A DNA stretch of 64,000 nt, taken from positions 3,133,581 to 3,197,580 of the forward strand of contig NZ_CP063169.1 of NCBI RefSeq assembly GCF_014960965.1. The letters run 5' to 3'. This document shows, one piece after another, positions 60,641 to 64,000 of this stretch. Origin of the DNA: Ruania alkalisoli. Its GTDB lineage: Bacteria > Actinomycetota > Actinomycetes > Actinomycetales > Beutenbergiaceae. Position 1 is the stretch's first letter, and every line of letters begins with the position of its first letter. Position numbers and translations under genes: made by a program. Under the pieces are notes generated by a model. The model did not search any database and was not told the DNA's origin. It saw only the letters and a list, made by a program, of their open reading frames with translations.

Positions 60641-61660
60641 TCAGAAGCGGTTGTCCCCGCCCAGCAGGTTGCCGAAGCCGCCGAGCACGGAGCCCTCACC
60701 GCGGTCCCGGCCACCGGTCTGCGGTGCGGCGGCGAGCATCCGGCCCGCCATGCGGGAGAACGGCAGCGACTGCAGCCACACCTTGCCCGGACCGGTCAGC
60801 GTCGCCAGGAACACGCCCTCGCCGCCGAAGAACATCGACTTCACGCCACCGACCGGGCGCACGTCCATGTCCACAGTGTCGTGGTAGGCCATGACGCACC
60901 CGGTGTCGACGTCGATGCGCTCGCCCGCACCCAGCTCCCGCTCGACCATCGTGCCGCCACCGTGGACGAACACCCAGCCGTCACCCTCGAGCTTCTGCAT
61001 GATGAAACCCTCGCCACCGAACAGGCCGGTCATCACCTTGCGCTGGAAATGGATGCCCACGGATACTCCGCGCGCACCGGCGAGGAAGCTGTCCTTCTGG
61101 CAGATGAGCCGGCCGCCGTGATCGGAGAGCTTGATCGGCAGCACCGTGCCTGGGAACGGGGCCGCGAACGAGACGTGGGCCTTCCCCTGACCCTCGTGCG
61201 TGAACATGGTGGTGAACAGCGACTCCCCGGTGACAACGCGCTTTCCGGCCGAGAGCACTTTGTCCATGAAGCCGCCGCCGGCGCCCTCGGCCGCGGACCC
61301 GTCGCCGAAGACGGTGTCCATCCGCACCGAGGCATCCTTCATCATGAGTGCACCGGCCTCGGCGATCGCCGTCTCGCCCGGGTCGAGCTCGATCTCGACG
61401 AACTGCATGTCCTCGCCGACGATGCGGAAGTCGATCTCGTCAGAGCGACGCAACCCGGGGGCAGAACTCGAGTTCGGGGCCGGCGGCGGTGGAGGCGTCG
61501 CGGCGGCACCCAGCTCCGGTACCGAGTGGATCGGCAACCACTCCGCGAACCCGTCACGCCACACATGGCCGTTCGAGTTGGAGGCCGCCTGCGCACGCGC
61601 CTGCTCATCCTCGAACGGCCCGGTGCGCTCCCCCTGGTAGCTGAAGTACCACTGACTCAT
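60641..61660 (-). CDS. AIM24 family protein with N-terminal GYF_2 domain
   Basis: 339 aa from ATG 61660, with AGGAGG 7 nt upstream. The GYF_2 domain is at 1-55 (WYFSYQGERTGPFEDEQA, GHVWRDGFAEWLPI). A Pro-rich linker follows, then the AIM24/TIGR00266 beta-barrel from ~75: FVEIELDPGETAIAEAGALM, SLFTTMFTHEG, PGTVLPIKLSD, RKVMTGLFGGEGFIMQKL, VDTGCVMAYHDTVDMDV and MFFGGEGVFLATLTGPGKVW. Bacterial function is unknown; membrane-associated or TerD-like roles have been suggested for relatives. Convergent with the CoA-binding gene across the IS. Confidence 0.9.
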   Translation of the reverse strand: MSQWYFSYQGERTGPFEDEQARAQAASNSNGHVWRDGFAEWLPIHSVPELGAAATPPPPPAPNSSSAPGLRRSDEIDFRIVGEDMQFVEIELDPGETAIAEAGALMMKDASVRMDTVFGDGSAAEGAGGGFMDKVLSAGKRVVTGESLFTTMFTHEGQGKAHVSFAAPFPGTVLPIKLSDHGGRLICQKDSFLAGARGVSVGIHFQRKVMTGLFGGEGFIMQKLEGDGWVFVHGGGTMVERELGAGERIDVDTGCVMAYHDTVDMDVRPVGGVKSMFFGGEGVFLATLTGPGKVWLQSLPFSRMAGRMLAAAPQTGGRDRGEGSVLGGFGNLLGGDNRF

Positions 61661-61733
61661 CGATACCCTCCTGATCGGTCTGCGGCGCCCTGTCGAACGC
61701 TCCGCGCGCAGCCTATCGATACCGGCAACCACG

Positions 61734-61797
61734 TCACCCGGGGTGACCTTGCCGTCGACGCCTGGCCGATCATCGACGGCAAGGTCACCCCGGGTGA
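61734..61797. terminator. 25-bp perfect hairpin downstream of the acyltransferase
   Basis: Arms 61734-61758 and 61773-61797 (core CACCCGGGGTGACCTTGCCG) pair exactly with a 14-nt loop, between the end of the leftward acyltransferase and the start of the leftward AIM24 gene. Likely terminates the acyltransferase transcript. Confidence 0.75.
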
Positions 61798-61870
61798 TGC
61801 CGCCGCCGGTCTGAACGTGGCAGGGCCCGGCCAGGCGGCCCCAACCACTGCAACCTGAGCGGCCCCACCT

Positions 61871-62971
61871 TCACGCCCGCCGCGCCGGCCTCTCCCCCAG
61901 CAGCCGCAGCACCCCGCGCTTCATCCGCGGCCCCACCGGCCGCTCCACGAACCGGTGAACCAGCCATGCGAGCAGCAACGACAACGCCGTGGCTGCCACC
62001 ACGCTGACCACCGGGCCCACCGTCTCCCGCAGACCCGCGATGGCCCACCACCCCCAGTACTGGTGCAGCAGGTACACCGGATAGGTCAGCACTCCGACCG
62101 TGGTCAGCCAGCGCCAGTCCACCCGTGCTGCCGCCGTCAGTGAGATCAGCCCGACCGCCAGGAAGCACCCCACCACCAGTGATCCCAGCACCCATGGATC
62201 CAGGGCGTAGGGCGTGTTCTGCTCCACCTGATCGCTGAGCCCCGGCACTGTGTGCCAGACCGCAAGCGCCACATTCCCCAGCAGCACCAGCCATCGCCAC
62301 AGTGTGTGACCACGCGAGTAGAGCAGGTACAGCACCATCCCGCCGGCGAAGAACGGCGCATGCCGGTAGATCAGCCAGTCCCACAACCACGGCATCCCCG
62401 ACTCGGCGAGCCCCCACGCGACGAGCGGCCACAGCGCCGCCAACCACATCACCCGCCGGGTCGTGACTCCCAGGGCCACAAGCAGCCCCATGATCAGGTA
62501 GAACTTCAACTCCACCCACAGTGTCCAATAGACCCCGTCCACGTGCGGCACCTCGAACGCGGCCTGCCACATGGTCAGGTTCACAGCCACCTGCCCCGGA
62601 CTCGGCGCACGACCCGGGTTCCACATCAGGATCAGCAGCGCACTCGTGGCGAGCACCGCCGTCCAGTACGCCGGGTACAGGCGAGAGATGCGGGAGGCGA
62701 CGAAGTAGCGCCAACCCCGGCCCTCCGCCGTCATGAGGATCACGAACCCACTGATCACGAAGAACAGGTACGGGGCGAGCGCCCCGTAGCCGAACCACAC
62801 ACCCACGCGAGCGGTGGCGGCCTCCACCGGCTCACCCCAAACAGGCCCCTCCACCTGGTCGAACGCGGCGTAGTGGTAGCCCAGCACAGCCACCGCCGCG
62901 AAGAAGCGCAGGCCATCGAGCAGGCGCAATCGTCCGCGCGGAACCGCCGCCATCCCCTGGTGCTCGCTCAC
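61871..62971 (-). CDS. Acyltransferase-3 family membrane protein
   Basis: 366 aa from GTG 62971; an ATG 18 bp inside is an alternative. LRLLDGLRFFAAVAVLGYHY at 13-32 carries the conserved Arg and His of acyltransferase-3 (OafA/NodX) enzymes; SGFVILMTAEGR and RISRLYPAYW follow with the second conserved Arg pair. About ten membrane helices, then FVERPVGPRMKRG at the end. There is no fused SGNH domain. These enzymes move acyl groups to extracytoplasmic sugars, so it may O-acylate the surface glycan, though it is outside the main cluster. Confidence 0.92.
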   Translation of the reverse strand: MSEHQGMAAVPRGRLRLLDGLRFFAAVAVLGYHYAAFDQVEGPVWGEPVEAATARVGVWFGYGALAPYLFFVISGFVILMTAEGRGWRYFVASRISRLYPAYWTAVLATSALLILMWNPGRAPSPGQVAVNLTMWQAAFEVPHVDGVYWTLWVELKFYLIMGLLVALGVTTRRVMWLAALWPLVAWGLAESGMPWLWDWLIYRHAPFFAGGMVLYLLYSRGHTLWRWLVLLGNVALAVWHTVPGLSDQVEQNTPYALDPWVLGSLVVGCFLAVGLISLTAAARVDWRWLTTVGVLTYPVYLLHQYWGWWAIAGLRETVGPVVSVVAATALSLLLAWLVHRFVERPVGPRMKRGVLRLLGERPARRA

Positions 62972-63020
62972 GCGCGGCACCCTAGCCGGACCACCTGGGA
63001 ACGCGACGTATCCTGAGCAG

Positions 63021-63440
63021 ATGACGGCACGCATCCGACTCTTCCTCGTGGCTCTCGTTGCGCTGGCGCTCCCGATCTCGGGCTGCCAGTTCATTGAGGA
63101 GCAAGCCGGTGACGTTGTCGAGCATGCGATCGAAGAGGCCGTCGAGGGGCTCGATCTCACCGACGGCCTGCCGGAGACCTTCCCCGCGAGCGTGCCTGTG
63201 GTCGAGGGCCAGACCCGCGGAGCCACGCGCACCACCGCCAACGGGAGTGAGTGGGTGGCACTGGTAGCGGCCGAGGATCAGGGCAGCGCGGCGCAGGACG
63301 CGATCACGGAGGCAGGGTTCGAGGAGCAGCACGCCGTCTCCACTCAGTCCGGGGTGCTCGCCGAGTACTCCGACGACGACCATCACGTCACGCTGATCGC
63401 CTCCACCACGCAGGTGGTGTACGTGGTGCGGGAGGCCTGA
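63021..63440 (+). CDS. Small putative lipoprotein
   Basis: 139 aa. MTARIRLFLVALVALALPISGC is a lipoprotein signal peptide with the lipobox ISGC, Cys22 being the lipidation site. The mature part is acidic with a predicted alpha/beta repeat (GSEWVALVAAEDQGSAAQDAI, then LAEYSDDDHHVTLIAS). Divergent from the acyltransferase (49 bp gap). No family recognised. Confidence 0.8.
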   Translation: MTARIRLFLVALVALALPISGCQFIEEQAGDVVEHAIEEAVEGLDLTDGLPETFPASVPVVEGQTRGATRTTANGSEWVALVAAEDQGSAAQDAITEAGFEEQHAVSTQSGVLAEYSDDDHHVTLIASTTQVVYVVREA

Positions 63441-63489
63441 GCACGTTCGGCAGGCCCGATTACCGGGCCGATCCAGCGCGCGGACCGCG

Positions 63490-63529
63490 CTGTCGCGTCG
63501 AGCCGGGGCGCACTGTCGCGTCGAGCCGG
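63490..63529. repeat. 17-bp direct repeat, two copies
   Basis: CTGTCGCGTCGAGCCGG occurs at 63490 and 63513, 23 bp apart, directly before the hairpin at 63535-63596. Confidence 0.7.
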
Positions 63530-63534
63530 TCCAG

Positions 63535-63596
63535 AACTGACGGCGCTCAGCGGTGCCGTGCCAGTAATGGCACGGTTCTCTCCCCAGCCGTCAGTT
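63535..63596. terminator. Nested hairpin between convergent lipoprotein and purE genes
   Basis: An outer 10-bp stem (AACTGACGGC at 63535 with GCCGTCAGTT at 63587) encloses an inner 8-bp stem (CCGTGCCA/TGGCACGG, loop GTAA). It lies between convergent stops. Probable bidirectional terminator. Confidence 0.7.
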
Positions 63597-63616
63597 GTGT
63601 CCTGCGACGGGCGACC

Positions 63617-64000
63617 TCAGCTGCCGAAACCGGTGCGGTGCGCGCGGGAAGCACGCAGTTTGGCGCCCTTCGCCTGCGCTGTCTCTCGCAACCCCTGCTG
63701 GAACTGCCCCATCTTCTCGCGGAGCTGGGCTGCGCCGTCATCGGCTCCGGCGCCGAGGATGCGGGCGGCCAGGAGGCCGGCATTGCGGGCCCCGCCCACC
63801 GAGACCGTGGCCACCGGCACTCCTGAGGGCATCTGCACGATCGAGAGCAGCGAGTCCATCCCATCCAGGTGCCGCAACGGCACCGGAACGCCGATCACCG
63901 GCAGTGGCGTGACCGCGGCCAGCATGCCCGGCAGATGCGCGGCGCCCCCGGCGCCGGCGATGATCACCCGCAGCCCGCGCCCGGCGGCCTGCTCACCGTA
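63617..64000 (-). CDS. purE: N5-carboxyaminoimidazole ribonucleotide mutase, C-terminal part (cut by window edge)
   Basis: 127 C-terminal residues are visible and the first ~40 are missing. [41 protein letters not shown] and [19 protein letters not shown] are core PurE sequences: the AGGAAHLPG and SLLSIVQMP loops hold the active site. Converts N5-CAIR to CAIR in purine synthesis, usually with PurK. A housekeeping gene, which suggests the glycan locus ends near here. Confidence 0.93.
   Translation of the reverse strand, partial: YGEQAAGRGLRVIIAGAGGAAHLPGMLAAVTPLPVIGVPVPLRHLDGMDSLLSIVQMPSGVPVATVSVGGARNAGLLAARILGAGADDGAAQLREKMGQFQQGLRETAQAKGAKLRASRAHRTGFGS

Overview
High-GC, codon-dense DNA with GTG/ATG starts, 4-bp ATGA/GTGA gene overlaps, a WhiB protein, a TIGR03089 protein, three LytR-CpsA-Psr (LCP) ligases and secreted peptidoglycan enzymes points to an actinobacterium. 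The whiB2-like neighbourhood and overall style suggest Micrococcales; this is inference, because there is no rRNA or other taxonomic marker here. Nearly the whole window is one large cell-surface glycan locus.

Layout. 1-7.1 kb: an actinobacterial core locus (secreted-protein start, very large membrane glycosyltransferase, whiB-like regulator, TIGR03089 protein, manA, nucleotide-sugar epimerase). 7.2-9.2 kb: a GT2 and an amidohydrolase. 9.3-14.5 kb: five enzymes whose families match, one for one, the WbpA/B/E/D/I route to UDP-2,3-diacetamido-2,3-dideoxy-mannuronic acid. 14.7-16.4 kb: a Wzm/Wzt-type ABC exporter of visibly lower GC. 16.4-36.7 kb: about eleven glycosyltransferases, mostly in translationally coupled runs, interrupted by a SpoIID-domain protein and a PGRP-type amidase that share the same C-terminal FG-GAP-like repeats. 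36.8-51.2 kb: second copies of the WbpI, WbpB, WbpE and WbpD-type genes, with further glycosyltransferases and a PglK-like flippase between them. The flippase and its two glycosyltransferases are bracketed by two inverted remnants of an Rpn-type nuclease gene. A merR-sulP pair with a good MerR-type promoter also lies in this part. 51.4-58.6 kb: a GT2/DUF2304/polytopic membrane protein operon and three LCP ligases. 58.7-64 kb: a CoA-binding protein, an IS110 element, an AIM24 protein, an acyltransferase-3, a lipoprotein and the end of purE.

How it may work together (inference). Manα/UDP-sugar precursors (manA, epimerase, Wbp enzymes) feed the cytoplasmic glycosyltransferases. Products cross the membrane through the Wzm/Wzt exporter and the PglK-like flippase. 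Lipid-linked sugar donors made by the GT2/DUF2304 pair may feed the large membrane glycosyltransferases. The LCP enzymes would attach the glycan to peptidoglycan, and acyltransferase-3 may decorate it. The SpoIID and PGRP proteins may remodel the wall, with their repeat domains possibly binding the polymer.

Mobile and structural signals: an IS110 element sits inside one arm of a long terminator hairpin, and deleting it in silico restores the palindrome. A 31-bp tandem repeat precedes it. Long perfect hairpins mark most convergent gene ends. No tRNA, rRNA, CRISPR array or phage was seen.
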